Assembly (NCBI RefSeq): GCF_000495475.1
Contig: NZ_ASGZ01000068.1
Location: 1-64,000, forward strand
DNA from: Candidatus Halobonum tyrrellensis G22
Lineage (GTDB): Archaea > Halobacteriota > Halobacteria > Halobacteriales > Haloferacaceae
Direction of reading: 5' to 3'
Length of the DNA stretch: 64,000 nt
Shown piece after piece: positions 27,001-35,823 of this stretch. Under the pieces are notes generated by a model, which was not told where the DNA came from, did no database searches, and saw nothing but the letters and a program-made list of their open reading frames with translations. A program made the translations under genes and the position numbers. Every line of letters begins with the position of its first letter. Positions within the stretch are counted from its first letter, which is position 1.

Positions 27001-28503
27001 TACGTCGGTCAGCGTCGCGTTCGGACTCTCCGCCTCGAAGTGGAACCCCCACTGGTTGCCGACCGCCGTCGTATTGCGGTGGATGACGTCGTTCGCGTTG
27101 TTGTGTGCGAACCCGATGTCCTGATTGTCCTCCGAGCGACTGTCGGTGATCGTCACGCCGTCCGACCCAACGGTGAACGTCCCGTAGAGGTTGCCGCTGG
27201 TCATGAGGTTGGTGATCGTGGCGTTCTGCGAGTTCCGGACCTCGACGCCGACGGTCCAGCCGCCGCCGCTGCTCTCGGTGGTGACGTTCCGCACGGTCAC
27301 GTTCGAGACGCCCTCGACGCCGACCGCGGCCCGGCCGCTGCCGGCGATCGTGTGGCCGTTGCCGTCGAACGTCACGTCGTCGGCGTTCACGTCGATACAG
27401 GTGTCGCTTCCGTCGGAGATGTCGCCCGTGAGTTCGTACGTCCCGGACTCGTTGATGGCGCGACAGCCCGCCACCTCGGTGGCGACGGTCTCGACGGTCA
27501 GCGACTCGGTCGCGGCGTCGTCGTTACGGCCCTCGTCGATCACCGTCACGGTCGCCTCGAACTCGCCGCCGCTCGGGTAGGTGTACTCGACGGTCGGCTC
27601 CTCGGTCGTCGTCTCGACCGTGCCGTCGCCGTCGAAGTCCCACTGGTACTCGATGATCGCGCCGTCGTCGGTCGACCCGCTGGCGTCGAACGACACCGCC
27701 TCGTCGGTGGTCGCGTCCGTCGGGTCGGCCGTGAGGTCGGCGTCGGGCGCGACGTCGTCGCACGTACCGGGCTCGACGGTGACGTTCTCGTTCATCTCGA
27801 GCGTCACGTTCTCGTCGCCGCCCGTGCGGACGAACCACTCGGTGAGCGTGTTGTTCTCGGGGCTCCCGCTCCACTCCTCGAACGGGTACGCCGACGACTC
27901 CTCGTTGAACGCGGGGTCGATCGTGATCCGGTCGAACGACCGGTTCAGCCCGGTGAACGCGCCGCCGTCGTTGCGGTCGTCGGACCACATCCAGACGACG
28001 TTGCTCCGCGACCCGTTATGGACGAACTGGTCGTCGCGGTTGTAGTAGTCGTCGTCCTCGACGGTCCACGAGCCGTTCTCGGGCAGGCCGGTGAACGTCA
28101 TCTCGACGGTCCCGCCGTTCGACCCGTTCACCGCGTCGTGCAGTAGGACCAGGCTGGTACCGTCCGACCCGTCGTAGACGAAGAACTGGCTGGCCTGGTT
28201 CTCCTGGAGGTCGATCGTTCCGATCGAACTGTAGGTCGCCCGCGAGTCGTTGATCCGGTAGTCGTAGAACTCTTCGACGGTCTGTGAGCCGTCGCCGAGC
28301 GGCTGGATCACCTCACAGGTGTCGCCCTGTCTGACCGCGTACTGGTCGGACGACGGCGGAACGTCGCCCGGGATGTCGGCCGCCGCGGCCGCCCCGCCCG
28401 ACGTGGAGACCGCTCCCGCCACGGAGACGGTCATCGTCGAGGCGACGACGGCGACGACGACCGCGAGCGTGAGCAGTCGCTCGCCCGTCCCGTGCCCGTT
28501 CAT
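24016..28503 (-). CDS. PKD / beta-helix surface protein with 33-glycine run and PGF-CTERM anchor
   Basis: This is a 1,495-residue protein from ATG 28501-28503. A signal peptide (LLTLAVVVAVVASTMTVSVAG) is followed by a beta domain (about 45-240), a PKD domain (250-338), a NosD-type parallel beta-helix (about 346-648; VTIADSRS-like turns such as GVTITDSRSEDN), and seven more PKD domains (about 660-1283; YTVELTVTDDDGN repeated). Then come 33 consecutive glycines, a second Gly/Asp run, a Thr/Pro stalk, a CARDB-like domain (about 1362-1448) and the tail TPGFGPVTALLAALVALAG plus Arg/Glu. This is the PGF-CTERM signal for archaeosortase processing and lipid anchoring. The role is probably adhesion or surface matrix. 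Confidence 0.9.
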   Translation of the reverse strand: MNGHGTGERLLTLAVVVAVVASTMTVSVAGAVSTSGGAAAAADIPGDVPPSSDQYAVRQGDTCEVIQPLGDGSQTVEEFYDYRINDSRATYSSIGTIDLQENQASQFFVYDGSDGTSLVLLHDAVNGSNGGTVEMTFTGLPENGSWTVEDDDYYNRDDQFVHNGSRSNVVWMWSDDRNDGGAFTGLNRSFDRITIDPAFNEESSAYPFEEWSGSPENNTLTEWFVRTGGDENVTLEMNENVTVEPGTCDDVAPDADLTADPTDATTDEAVSFDASGSTDDGAIIEYQWDFDGDGTVETTTEEPTVEYTYPSGGEFEATVTVIDEGRNDDAATESLTVETVATEVAGCRAINESGTYELTGDISDGSDTCIDVNADDVTFDGNGHTIAGSGRAAVGVEGVSNVTVRNVTTESSGGGWTVGVEVRNSQNATITNLMTSGNLYGTFTVGSDGVTITDSRSEDNQDIGFAHNNANDVIHRNTTAVGNQWGFHFEAESPNATLTDVTSIDNDWAYYHFPGAGNRYFGALDHEVINMTAGDDTNFGFTGGSGATFTDTRSVSAPSSNLTSTGDYLQYSPVIQNPVLDTFSMSYSDDEVAGVEESSLELWQYVYVESQEGGSRADGEWQRVGSATLDTETNTVTADGLDPVETNVYVFTLFGNATDGQPAPDDGPTAAIDAPANATAGEEVTLDASGSTDDGSIESYEWELGDGATATGETAEYAYADAGEYTVELTVTDDDGNTDTATADISVAANDTGTPNATDDAPVAVIDGPTNATVGSAVEFSGSASTDNGTIESYEWELGDGATATGETVEYAYDDAGNYTVELTVTDDDGNANSTTRSISVAANETPPTAVIDAPANATAGEEIEFSAANSSDDGTIESYEWEFGNGATATGETVEYAYDDAGNYTVELTVTDDDGNANSTTQSISVEAADTPPTAAFTVDDTVPAGTAVTLNASGSSDENGIVEYRWDLDGDGSLDARTTEPTIDHEFTTVGTVTVTLTVVDGDRATASTSRTVTVTDAESPTADIAVRTNATANNAVTFSAVGSADNVGIDSYEWTFGDGSGASEEVVQHTYTDPGNYTVELTVTDAANNADTVTTTVDVAPADANATPPTAVLEAPANATVDEEVTLNASGSSDEDGVAEYRWDFDGDLTVDRTTSEPTVDYTFTEAGDATVVVTVVDANGSTADALATVEVVGTDEGQPLAIIDAPANATAGEEIEFSAANSSDDGTIESYEWAFGDGGTATGESVTHTYDDDGEFTVELSVTDDENNTDTTTYNVTVAAASSGGGGGGGGGGGGGGGGGGGGGGGGGGGGGGGGGDNGDDGGSNAGGGGGGDDDDDEDTPTETPTDTPTATPAPADISVTALEANRTTVGTGQPVELTATVENAGDEAGSYTVELELFGEVVNQRTVEVPGGETVSVSFVQTIDAAGTYTAQVDDETVSLSVGEGAGAGQTATAGVTETTTPGFGPVTALLAALVALAGVALGVRREGSE
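24544..24642 (-). repeat. GGN trinucleotide tract encoding 33 Gly
   Basis: Ninety-nine bases of glycine codons, mixed GGC and GGT/GGA, with no interruption. Length variation by slippage is plausible because the codons are arranged in short periodic blocks. Confidence 0.85.
25736..26140 (-). repeat. Near-identical PKD-coding repeats
   Basis: About 115 bases around 25738-25850 recur almost exactly at 25993-26107. A further block at 25858-25957 recurs near 24790-24890. The identity extends to silent positions, showing recent intragenic duplication or conversion within the PKD array. Confidence 0.75.
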
Positions 28504-28568
28504 TCGTATCCTCCCCCGCCGTCGAGGACCAACCCTCGTGTCATACCCGCCCTCATACACCGAGGGGG

Positions 28569-28580
28569 TTTTGTTATAAC
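28569..28580 (-). promoter_or_regulatory. GTTATAACAAAA element before the PKD/beta-helix gene
   Basis: The coding strand reads GTTATAACAAAA, 66 bases before the ATG at 28503. It belongs to the recurrent TATAACAAAG-like set and would give a leader of about 40 bases. Confidence 0.5.
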
Positions 28581-28734
28581 CAGGCTTAACGCCCACAATG
28601 GTCTCGTGTCGACGTTTGATTCCGTTCCTTGCGTCGCATCCGTCGACGAACTATCTCCCTCGACTCGCTGATTCCTCCCGCCTCCGTCCGGCGATACCTA
28701 TCGGGCCACGCACGTGTTCCGAGGAATATGTGCG

Positions 28735-28744
28735 TCATAACAAC
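28735..28744 (+). promoter_or_regulatory. TCATAACAAC element before the 28771 AlkP gene
   Basis: It ends 26 bases before ATG 28771, exactly where a TATA-like core element would sit for a leaderless mRNA. Confidence 0.5.
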
Positions 28745-28770
28745 CACACCACGGGGACAATATCCGGCCA

Positions 28771-30417
28771 ATGAGTACTGGCGAACGGACCGTGGTCGTC
28801 GGTTTCGACGCACTCGATTTCGAGTATCTCGACAGGTTCGATCTTCCCGCGTTCGACACGCTCCGCTCGGACGGCGTCGAAGCCCCGCTCTCGTCGACGT
28901 TCCCCCCGTGGACGGGGAGCGCCTGGCCCTCCACGTACACCGGATCGACTCCCGACCACCACGGCGCGTTCTCCTTCTTCGATTTCGCCGACCACACACC
29001 CGCGGACGCCCCGATACTCTCGCGGAACGAGGTTCGCCTCCCCGCCATCTGGGACTACCTGACCGCACGCGGGGCGTCGTCGATCGTCGTGAACGTCCCC
29101 GTCACGCACCCCGCCGACGAGATCGAGGGAGTGCTCGTCCCCGGCTATCTGGCGCCCGAACGCGAGCCGAGCCACCCCTCGGGCGTTCGATCTGAGATCT
29201 CCGAGGCGATCGGCCGGGAGTACCGGATCTACTCCGAGACCGAGACCGACTCCGGAGCGGAGGCGGTTGACAAACTCGACAGCTACGTCGACCTCATCAG
29301 GAGTCGTGGGGAAGCCGCCGAGTACCTCCTCGACGCGTACGACTGGGAGTTCGCGTTCGTCCAGGTCCAGAAGACCGACGCGGTGTTCCACGAGTTCACC
29401 GAGGAGTCCGCGTTCGAGCGCGTCTACCGCGCCGCCGACGAGGTGCTCGATACGGTCCGGTCGGCGGCGCCCGACGCGAACGTCGTCGTCTGCTCGGACC
29501 ACGGCATCGGGCCGGTGACCGGGTCGCAGGTCGCCGTCAACGAGATACTCAGACGCGAGGGGTTCCTCGAGTCCGCCCCCGACGGCGAACTCCCCTCGTT
29601 GAGCGACCGGAAGAAGACGCTCGACGTGACGGTCAACGGGAACGAACGCACCCGGGGTCGACCGAGCGTGGCGGCGCGGGCGGCGTCGACGGCCGAGTCG
29701 GTGCTCCGCACCGCCGGGTTGACGCCCGACGACGTGTACGCGGTCACCAAACGGCTCGGCGTCGACGAGCAGGTCCGACGGCTGCTCCCCGAGGACGTGC
29801 TCGACTCGGCCAGACAGGGGGTCGACTGGGGGGAGTCACGGGCGTACTGCCGACTGGCGCCCGAACTCGGCGTGCGGCTGAACGTCGAGGGGCGCGACCC
29901 CGAGGGGGTCGTCCCCCCCGACGAGTACGAGGCGACCCGGGACGCCATCGTCGACCTGCTCGCGGGCGTGACGGCGCGCGACGGCGACCCCGTCTTCGAG
30001 TGGGTCGAACCCCGCGAGGCGGTGTACGACGGTCCCGCCGCCGAGGACGCCTGCGACGTACTGTTCTACCCCCGGGAGATGAACCACGTCGTCACTACCC
30101 GCGTGGGCGGGCGCCCGGTCAACAGCGCCGACACCTACAACCACAAGCAGAACGGCGTGTTCGTCGCCGCGGGCCCGTCGTTCGCGGAGGCGTCGGCCGA
30201 CGCGGTCCCCTCGCCCATGTCGCTGACGTCGGTCGCCCCGGTGGCGCTCGCGGCGTCGGGCTACCCCGTCCCCGAGCGGATGACCGGCGAGGTGCCCGCG
30301 GGGCTCGGAGTTCCGGCGACGCGTGAACGCTACGGGAACGTCTCGTTCGCCGGCGGCGCGGCCGACGACGACGAGGGCGACGTCCGCGACCGGCTGTCGG
30401 ACCTCGGCTACCTGTAA
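28771..30417 (+). CDS. AlkP-superfamily phosphodiesterase/transferase-like protein
   Basis: This is a 548-residue protein from ATG 28771. TVVVGFDALDFEYLDRF carries the first metal Asp. FPPWTGSAWPSTYTG places Thr48 at the nucleophile position, as in type I phosphodiesterase/nucleotide pyrophosphatases. VVCSDHGIGP gives the second metal site, and the C-terminal half contains YNHKQNGVFVAAGP. It ends in DRLSDLGYL. The middle segment NVEGRDPEGVVPPDEY is almost identical to that in the frameshifted paralogue at 31543-33181. It is a cytosolic or membrane-surface enzyme; a phosphate or phosphoglycan ester substrate is inferred from the glycan-locus context. Confidence 0.88.
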   Translation: MSTGERTVVVGFDALDFEYLDRFDLPAFDTLRSDGVEAPLSSTFPPWTGSAWPSTYTGSTPDHHGAFSFFDFADHTPADAPILSRNEVRLPAIWDYLTARGASSIVVNVPVTHPADEIEGVLVPGYLAPEREPSHPSGVRSEISEAIGREYRIYSETETDSGAEAVDKLDSYVDLIRSRGEAAEYLLDAYDWEFAFVQVQKTDAVFHEFTEESAFERVYRAADEVLDTVRSAAPDANVVVCSDHGIGPVTGSQVAVNEILRREGFLESAPDGELPSLSDRKKTLDVTVNGNERTRGRPSVAARAASTAESVLRTAGLTPDDVYAVTKRLGVDEQVRRLLPEDVLDSARQGVDWGESRAYCRLAPELGVRLNVEGRDPEGVVPPDEYEATRDAIVDLLAGVTARDGDPVFEWVEPREAVYDGPAAEDACDVLFYPREMNHVVTTRVGGRPVNSADTYNHKQNGVFVAAGPSFAEASADAVPSPMSLTSVAPVALAASGYPVPERMTGEVPAGLGVPATRERYGNVSFAGGAADDDEGDVRDRLSDLGYL

Positions 30418-30538
30418 CTCGGACGCCGCGGGCGGCGCGACTCGCCGAGCCAGGATCCCGATCTCCGACCCGTCGCGGGGCAGTCGCTCCCGGTTACCGG
30501 TGCTGTGTGAGCGGTGAGAAAACGCCGCGGGCCGCCCC

Positions 30539-31546
30539 CTACCCGAACCGGCGGTAGAGGTGGGCCGCGCCCCGCACCGCGGGCGAGCCGCGTTCGAGGG
30601 TGTAAAAGCCCGCGAGCGACGGCGCGAACTTCGACTTGTACTCACAGAGCCGCGGTTCGTCCGCGCCCACCAGGTCGTACGTCTCCACGCCCCGGTCGGC
30701 CGCGCTCGTGATCACGTGCCAGTCGAGCAGGTCGTTCACCGGCGCGTCGGCGTCGTGTTTCGCCCCGCCCTGCCAGCGGTAGACGGTGTCGTCGCTCTCG
30801 TAGAGGACGATCCCCCCGGCGGGTTCACCCTCCAACAGGAGTTCGGTCGGCCGGATCGCTCCCTCGGGGAGCGCGTCGTACAGGTCACACACCGTCCCCG
30901 TCGAGAGGGGGTACTCCTTCTCTTGGGCGTCGTATCGTTCGCGCACGCGCGCGAGGATGCGTTCGATGGCGGCGTGGCCGCCCTCGCGTACGTCGTAGTC
31001 GACGTCCTCGCCCCGGCGGACGTTCTTCCGGGCGTCGCTGCTGAACGCCGAGAGGAGGTCGTCGGGCCCCTCGGTCAGGTCGACGTGGTAGGTGTGTTTC
31101 GGCGTCGCCTCGAACTCGCCCCACTGGAACGGCCGCACGTCGGGGTACGCGGGGGTGGTCCGGAGGCTGACGTAGCGGGGGTCCGCCAGTTCGTCGACCC
31201 GGTCGAGACACGCCTCGAGGAACCGCCGGTGGCGGCGCTCGCGCTTCCGGCGCTTCAGTTTGTCGAGGTTCATCGGTGCCGGCCCCAGATACGGGACCAG
31301 CAGCGACGGCGGCGGCGAGAACGCGGTCTCGACGCCGAACACGTCCCGCGTGAACAGCGGGAACACGCCCACCGGCTCCTGTCCCTTGAACCCGACCAGC
31401 GGGAGGGGGTCGGTGCCCGACGCCTCCGCGAGTACGTCGAGCGCCTCGTAGCGGTGTAGCGGTGTGGCCGTCGGCGCGCGGTCGACGTAGCCGTTCCACG
31501 TCTCGGCGTCGGCGGGGTCGACCGCCTCGACGTCGATGCCGCTCAT
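30539..31546 (-). CDS. FemAB/GNAT-fold acyltransferase-like protein
   Basis: This is a 335-residue protein from ATG 31544-31546. It has the tandem GNAT layout of FemAB-like proteins: LHRYEALDVLAEASG, then VGFKGQEPVGVFPLF, then the C-terminal AcTP-like LLEGEPAGGIVLYE and NDLLDWHVITSAADRGVETYDL. In surface-polysaccharide loci this family is assigned to amino-acyl or acyl transfer onto glycans or lipid-linked precursors; the donor here is unknown. Its start overlaps the upstream AlkP gene by four bases (GAATGAGC), so the pair forms an operon with linked function. Confidence 0.85.
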   Translation of the reverse strand: MSGIDVEAVDPADAETWNGYVDRAPTATPLHRYEALDVLAEASGTDPLPLVGFKGQEPVGVFPLFTRDVFGVETAFSPPPSLLVPYLGPAPMNLDKLKRRKRERRHRRFLEACLDRVDELADPRYVSLRTTPAYPDVRPFQWGEFEATPKHTYHVDLTEGPDDLLSAFSSDARKNVRRGEDVDYDVREGGHAAIERILARVRERYDAQEKEYPLSTGTVCDLYDALPEGAIRPTELLLEGEPAGGIVLYESDDTVYRWQGGAKHDADAPVNDLLDWHVITSAADRGVETYDLVGADEPRLCEYKSKFAPSLAGFYTLERGSPAVRGAAHLYRRFG

Positions 31547-33181
31547 TCGACGTACCCCAGGTCCCGCAGGCGGTTCTCGACGGCGCCGTCGTCGGTCGGT
31601 CCCGTCGGCGTCGGCGGCTCGTACGGCGGGTACGCCTCCCGGCCGGCGTCCGCCACCGGCGGGAGCACCTCCCCGTCCATCCGGGTGTCGGCGGGGACGC
31701 CCATCGTCGCGAGCACGGTGGGTGCGACGTCGACGATGTGTGGGTCGGCGGCGTCGAGCGCGTCCGTGGCGGACGCGGGGTCGGTCTCGGTGGTCGCGTC
31801 CGTCACCGAGAGGATCCCGTACAGCTTGTGGTTCTGCGGCTCGGAGGGCGGGCCGAACTGCTCGCCCCGGAGGCTCTCGGTGAGGAACTGGTCGAACGCC
31901 GTCGGGACGGTCACGATGTCGACCGCCTCCTCCGCGCGCGGTCCCTCGAAGTACGTCTCGCGAGGCTCGACCGCCTCGAAGACGGGGTCGCCGTCGGGCG
32001 TCTCCACCGCCGCGAGTTCCTCGATCAGTCGGTCGCGTGTCTCCTCGTACTCGTCGGGTGGAACGACCCCCTCGGGGTCGCGCCCCTCGACGTTCAGCCG
32101 CACGCCGAGTTCGATCCGCGAGCGCATGTACGCCAGCGAGTCGGCGAAGTCGACGCCCTCGGTGCCCGCCCGCACCACGTCGTCGGGGACGACCCGGAGG
32201 ACGGCGCCGGTGAGACCGAGTCGGTCGAGGACCGCGCCGATCCGCTGGCTGGTGAGACCGACCCGCGCGGCGGCCTCGACGGCCCGTTCGGCCGCCGACG
32301 GACCCGCCTCCCCGTCGGCCGTCCGCCCCACCGCCCGCGAGTTCCTCGTCGCGCACGGGTGCCCACGAGGGCATCCCGCCGCTGCTGGTCGTCTCGACGT
32401 CGCCGCGGTCCCGGAGGAACTCGTTGACGCGGAACTCGTACCCCTCGTAGTCGCCCATCCCGTGGTCGCTCGCGAGCACGACCGTCTCGGCGTCACACGC
32501 GTCGAGCGCCCGGCCGATGGCGGCGTCGACCGCCGCGTACGTCTCCGCGACGGCGTCGTCGTCGTTCGGACACTCGTGGAACACCGAGTCGGTCACCTGG
32601 AACTGGAGGAAGCCGAAGTCGGGGTCGAACCGGTCGACGAGATAGCGGAACGCGGCGTCCCGAAGCTCCGCACACCGGCGGTACTCGGCGACCTTCTGAT
32701 CGCGTGTCGCGTCGCCGCCGCCCGTGTGGCGGGGGTAGACGCGGTACTCGCCGAGTTCAGCGCGAAGCTCCGAGAGCAACCCCTCCGGATGACAGGTGGG
32801 GTCGTCGGGCGCGGTGTAACCGGGGACGAGCGCGCCGTCGAACTCGTCGGGCGGGTGGGTCACCGGCACGTTCACCACGACGCTCGACAGGCCGAACTCG
32901 TCGAGCGCGGTCCACAGGGGGTGTGCCCCCCGCTCGGCGGCGTCGACGACCGACCAGTCGTACCCCTCGAACGAGAGGAACCCGAACACCCCGTGTTTGC
33001 CCGGGTTGACACCGGTCGTCACCGTGGTCCACGCGCTCGGCGTCCACGGCGGGATCCCGGACTCCAGCGGCGCGGTCGCGCCCCGATCCAACAGTCCGTC
33101 GATGTTCGGGGTCGTCCCGTCCGGGAGTCGGTCGAGCACCGGCCGGCAGGCCGCGTCGACCCCGAGGAGAAGCGTCTCCAT
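31543..33181 (-). pseudogene. AlkP-superfamily protein interrupted by a one-base frameshift
   Basis: It starts at METLLLGVDA (ATG 33179-33181; a GTG- or ATG-type start six codons upstream is also open). Thr47 lies in IPPWTPSAWTTVTTG, and DHG is in LASDHGMGDYEG. At the run of four C's at 32326-32329 (G's on the coding strand) one base is extra. The intact frame upstream ends in DEELAGGG; the protein-like frame resumes at RTADGEAGPSAAER and runs to NRLRDLGYVE. Deleting one G restores a continuous protein of about 545 residues, a close relative of the intact 28771 gene. It is a real inactivation, a phase-variable tract or a sequencing error. The downstream gene is translationally overlapped. Confidence 0.85.
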
Positions 33182-33206
33182 CTGGCTCCCGTTACCCAAC
33201 CTGACC

Positions 33207-33216
33207 GCTTTGTTAT
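33207..33216 (-). promoter_or_regulatory. ATAACAAAGC element before the frameshifted AlkP gene
   Basis: The coding strand reads ATAACAAAGC, 26 bases before the ATG at 33181. This is core-promoter spacing. Confidence 0.55.
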
Positions 33217-33365
33217 CCGTCTGTTACCCACCGTCGACCGCCCCGCCACGCCCCCGTCGACCCCCGGTAAGAGCCGGATACTTTCCCACTATCTCGACTG
33301 TTTCACCCTGCTGTCCGACCGTCATACTGGTTCACACGACGTCGTGTCCTAGTATTTAATCTGAT

Positions 33366-33387
33366 AATCGGTACTAAATCGGTACTA
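33366..33387. repeat. Two tandem copies of AATCGGTACTA
   Basis: An exact 11-base direct repeat lies in the AT-rich region about 60-80 bases upstream of the beta-helix gene. It is a candidate activator or repressor site. Confidence 0.45.
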
Positions 33388-33444
33388 AAATGGCTCCCAC
33401 ATCTATCAAAACGAGTGTATTAGAGAACAAGCTTTATACCGGTA

Positions 33445-35478
33445 ATGAATCTGTACTCGACTGTGCCACACGACCGGAACGGTGAACAACGGTGCGACGA
33501 CGGCGACAGCGCGGGACTAGTCGGGCGGCGGAACTGTCTGAAGGGGATCGGGGGGCTCGTCGCGGCGGCGGGCGTCGTCGGTACGGCGGCCGGCACCGCG
33601 TCGGCGTCGACCACGCGACGCGGTATCGAGTTCGACCGGACGGTGAACGTCGTCGAGGAGTTGGGTCTCGACCCGAACGGGAACGAACCGATCCAGAAGA
33701 AGCTAAACAGCAACAAGCAGAGCGGGACGCTGTACGTCTTCCCCGAGGGGGAGTACCTGGTGACCGACCGCATCCTCATGCTGTTTCTGGACACCGTCGG
33801 GTTCCTCGGCAAAGGTGACGTTCGATTCACCGTCCCCGAGCGGTTCAACGACTGGGCGGTCATCATGGACCACGGCCAGAACGCCCTCTTCGAGAACATC
33901 GACATCGACCTCCGCGCGGACGGCGCCACGCCCGGCTGCCGGTTCGCCGGCTACGACCGGATCCAGGTCCACGACGTCGAGATGGTGGGTCAGGGGATCC
34001 ACCTCGACAGCGACCCGCGGGGGGAGGGACAGGGGAATCCCGAGGTCACACCGGCGTTCGCGTTCGTCGCACGCGACGACGACGCCGAGGTTCACGCCGA
34101 GAACCTCGTCGCGCGCAACCGCGGGCTGATGGGCGCGTACAACTACGGTAAGGGCCGAAAGGGGGTGTGGGTCGGCCGCGGGAGCAAGGGAACGGTGACG
34201 ATGCGGAACTGTCACTTCTCGGGCTTCCCGAACAACGGTCTCTACACCAGCCGGACGCGGGGTGTCGTGCAGGTCGAGGGCGGCGTCTTCCGCAACAACG
34301 ACGTCTCGCAGGTTCGGCTGGGGAGCGAGGGGAGCTACGTCAAGAACGCGCTCATCGAGGTCGACCCCTCCATGAGTAAAAGCCCCAACCCCGAGGACAT
34401 CCTCTGTGCGCGTGGGGTTCGCATCGAGAGCGGCCAGATCGACTCGGCGGGCGTCACCGTCGAGAACTGCGACATCCGTATCGCCGACGGCGTCAACTCG
34501 CTGGGTGGCGTGGTCGCGGCGCGGCCGGGCGGGATGTTCGACGTGGTCGACACCCGGATCCAGGTCGACGCCAAGTACACGTCCGGGGTTCTCGGGCGCG
34601 TCCCCGACGGCGGGTCGCACAACCCGCCGCCGAAGCCCCACCGGGTGCGGATGGAGAACGTGAGCATCACGGGCGACGCCGACGGCGGGGCGGCCGTCGA
34701 CATCCGCTCGCGCCCCGACTCGATGGTCCGGTCGTGCTGTATCCAACAGACCGGCGACAACCGCGACGCCGTCAAGATGACCGACTCCGACGGGTCGACG
34801 GTGCGCGAGTCGACGCTGAACACCACCGGCAAGTGGTACGACATGCGCAATACGGACGCCAACACGTGGGGCAACTCCGGGAGCGGGTCGTGCTCGCTCC
34901 CCGACATGGACGACTCGGACAGCCCCGCGAGCGGCACGGACGGCTCCGACTCGGACGACGGGTCCGACTCGACCGACGGCGGGTCCGACTCGGGGTCGAG
35001 CGGTTCGGAAGACCTGAAGCGTCTCGAGATCAGGGGGAAGTCGAGCAACGCGGCGAAGTTCCGGGTCGAGGTGAGCGGCGAGATCAACGGCGCCGAGAGC
35101 GCCGAGTCCAACGAGCAGGGCTCCGGCGGGTCGGTGACCGGCTGGGTCGGCAAGGGTCTCGACGCGTTCACCTACACCGGCCGGATCGAGGAACTGGTGG
35201 TCGAGGCCGACTGCTCGTTCACGTACAAACAGCGGCCGGGTCCGGACCTGTACAAACTCCACGGCAACGAGACCGGCGACATGCTCCAGTACACCGGCAA
35301 GGTGACCGACTCGTTCTGGGGCGGCGGCAACGGGGGCGACTCGATCAGTACGACCCCCACCGGCGACGAGGTGACCGGCTGGATCGGCGGCTGGCGCGAC
35401 TTGTACAAGTGCAACGGGGAGTTCCGGTCGGTCTCGGTCGACGGGGTCTTCGACATCACCGTCTCGGAGGAGGCGTGA
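33445..35478 (+). CDS. Tat-exported right-handed beta-helix protein, paralogue 1
   Basis: This is a 677-residue protein from ATG 33445. A CTTTATACC box only 10-15 bases upstream suggests that GTG 33463 may be the real start, giving the same spacing to the Tat motif as in the paralogue at 50068. Arg28-Arg29 in GRRNCLKGIGGLVAAAG form a Tat signal. Residues 55-480 are a parallel beta-helix (VTMRNCHFSGFPNNGLYTSR, VTVENCDIRIADG) of the pectate-lyase or carbohydrate-binding type. An Asp/Ser-rich linker (about 487-521) leads to a C-terminal domain (523-677) with two units of the SVTGWVGKGLDAFTYTGRIE type. Substrate and activity are unknown; a surface glycan is likely. Confidence 0.88.
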   Translation: MNLYSTVPHDRNGEQRCDDGDSAGLVGRRNCLKGIGGLVAAAGVVGTAAGTASASTTRRGIEFDRTVNVVEELGLDPNGNEPIQKKLNSNKQSGTLYVFPEGEYLVTDRILMLFLDTVGFLGKGDVRFTVPERFNDWAVIMDHGQNALFENIDIDLRADGATPGCRFAGYDRIQVHDVEMVGQGIHLDSDPRGEGQGNPEVTPAFAFVARDDDAEVHAENLVARNRGLMGAYNYGKGRKGVWVGRGSKGTVTMRNCHFSGFPNNGLYTSRTRGVVQVEGGVFRNNDVSQVRLGSEGSYVKNALIEVDPSMSKSPNPEDILCARGVRIESGQIDSAGVTVENCDIRIADGVNSLGGVVAARPGGMFDVVDTRIQVDAKYTSGVLGRVPDGGSHNPPPKPHRVRMENVSITGDADGGAAVDIRSRPDSMVRSCCIQQTGDNRDAVKMTDSDGSTVRESTLNTTGKWYDMRNTDANTWGNSGSGSCSLPDMDDSDSPASGTDGSDSDDGSDSTDGGSDSGSSGSEDLKRLEIRGKSSNAAKFRVEVSGEINGAESAESNEQGSGGSVTGWVGKGLDAFTYTGRIEELVVEADCSFTYKQRPGPDLYKLHGNETGDMLQYTGKVTDSFWGGGNGGDSISTTPTGDEVTGWIGGWRDLYKCNGEFRSVSVDGVFDITVSEEA

Positions 35479-35702
35479 GCGTGCCCCGTCCAGCCAGTCG
35501 GTCCGACTGGGAGGACCAGCCCGACGACCCCGACCTCGAACACGACCTGGGGTACGAACTGCTCGAGATGCGCTCGGTGAAGGCGCGAAGCGGGGGCCGC
35601 GACCACCTGCTGTTCCTCCCCGAGGAGGACGAGATGCTGCGGTCGGAGGCGTTCATCGTGGCCCACCCCGACGTGGTCTGCCAACTCGAAGAGCACATCT
35701 GA
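35475..35702 (+). CDS. Small haloarchaeal hypothetical protein
   Basis: This is a 75-residue protein starting at GTG 35475, overlapping the previous stop by four bases (GTGA). The acidic N-terminus (DQPDDPDLEHD) is followed by LGYELLEMRSVKARSGGRD and HLLFLPEEDEMLRSEAFIVA. The compact alpha/beta pattern is not one I can name. Translational coupling to the beta-helix gene suggests co-production. It has no signal peptide, so it would remain in the cytosol, perhaps as a chaperone or regulator of its partner; this is inference only. Confidence 0.65.
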   Translation: MSVPRPASRSDWEDQPDDPDLEHDLGYELLEMRSVKARSGGRDHLLFLPEEDEMLRSEAFIVAHPDVVCQLEEHI

Positions 35703-35823
35703 CCGAGACGGTTACACCCCTCGGGGTGGAGTTCATCGTCGACGTCGAGAGGTCACGATCCCTCGGTGGTCGCCGTCGGTACCGGTACGGCTCCGCGTTC
35801 CGACCCGGCCTACGGGGCGTATC

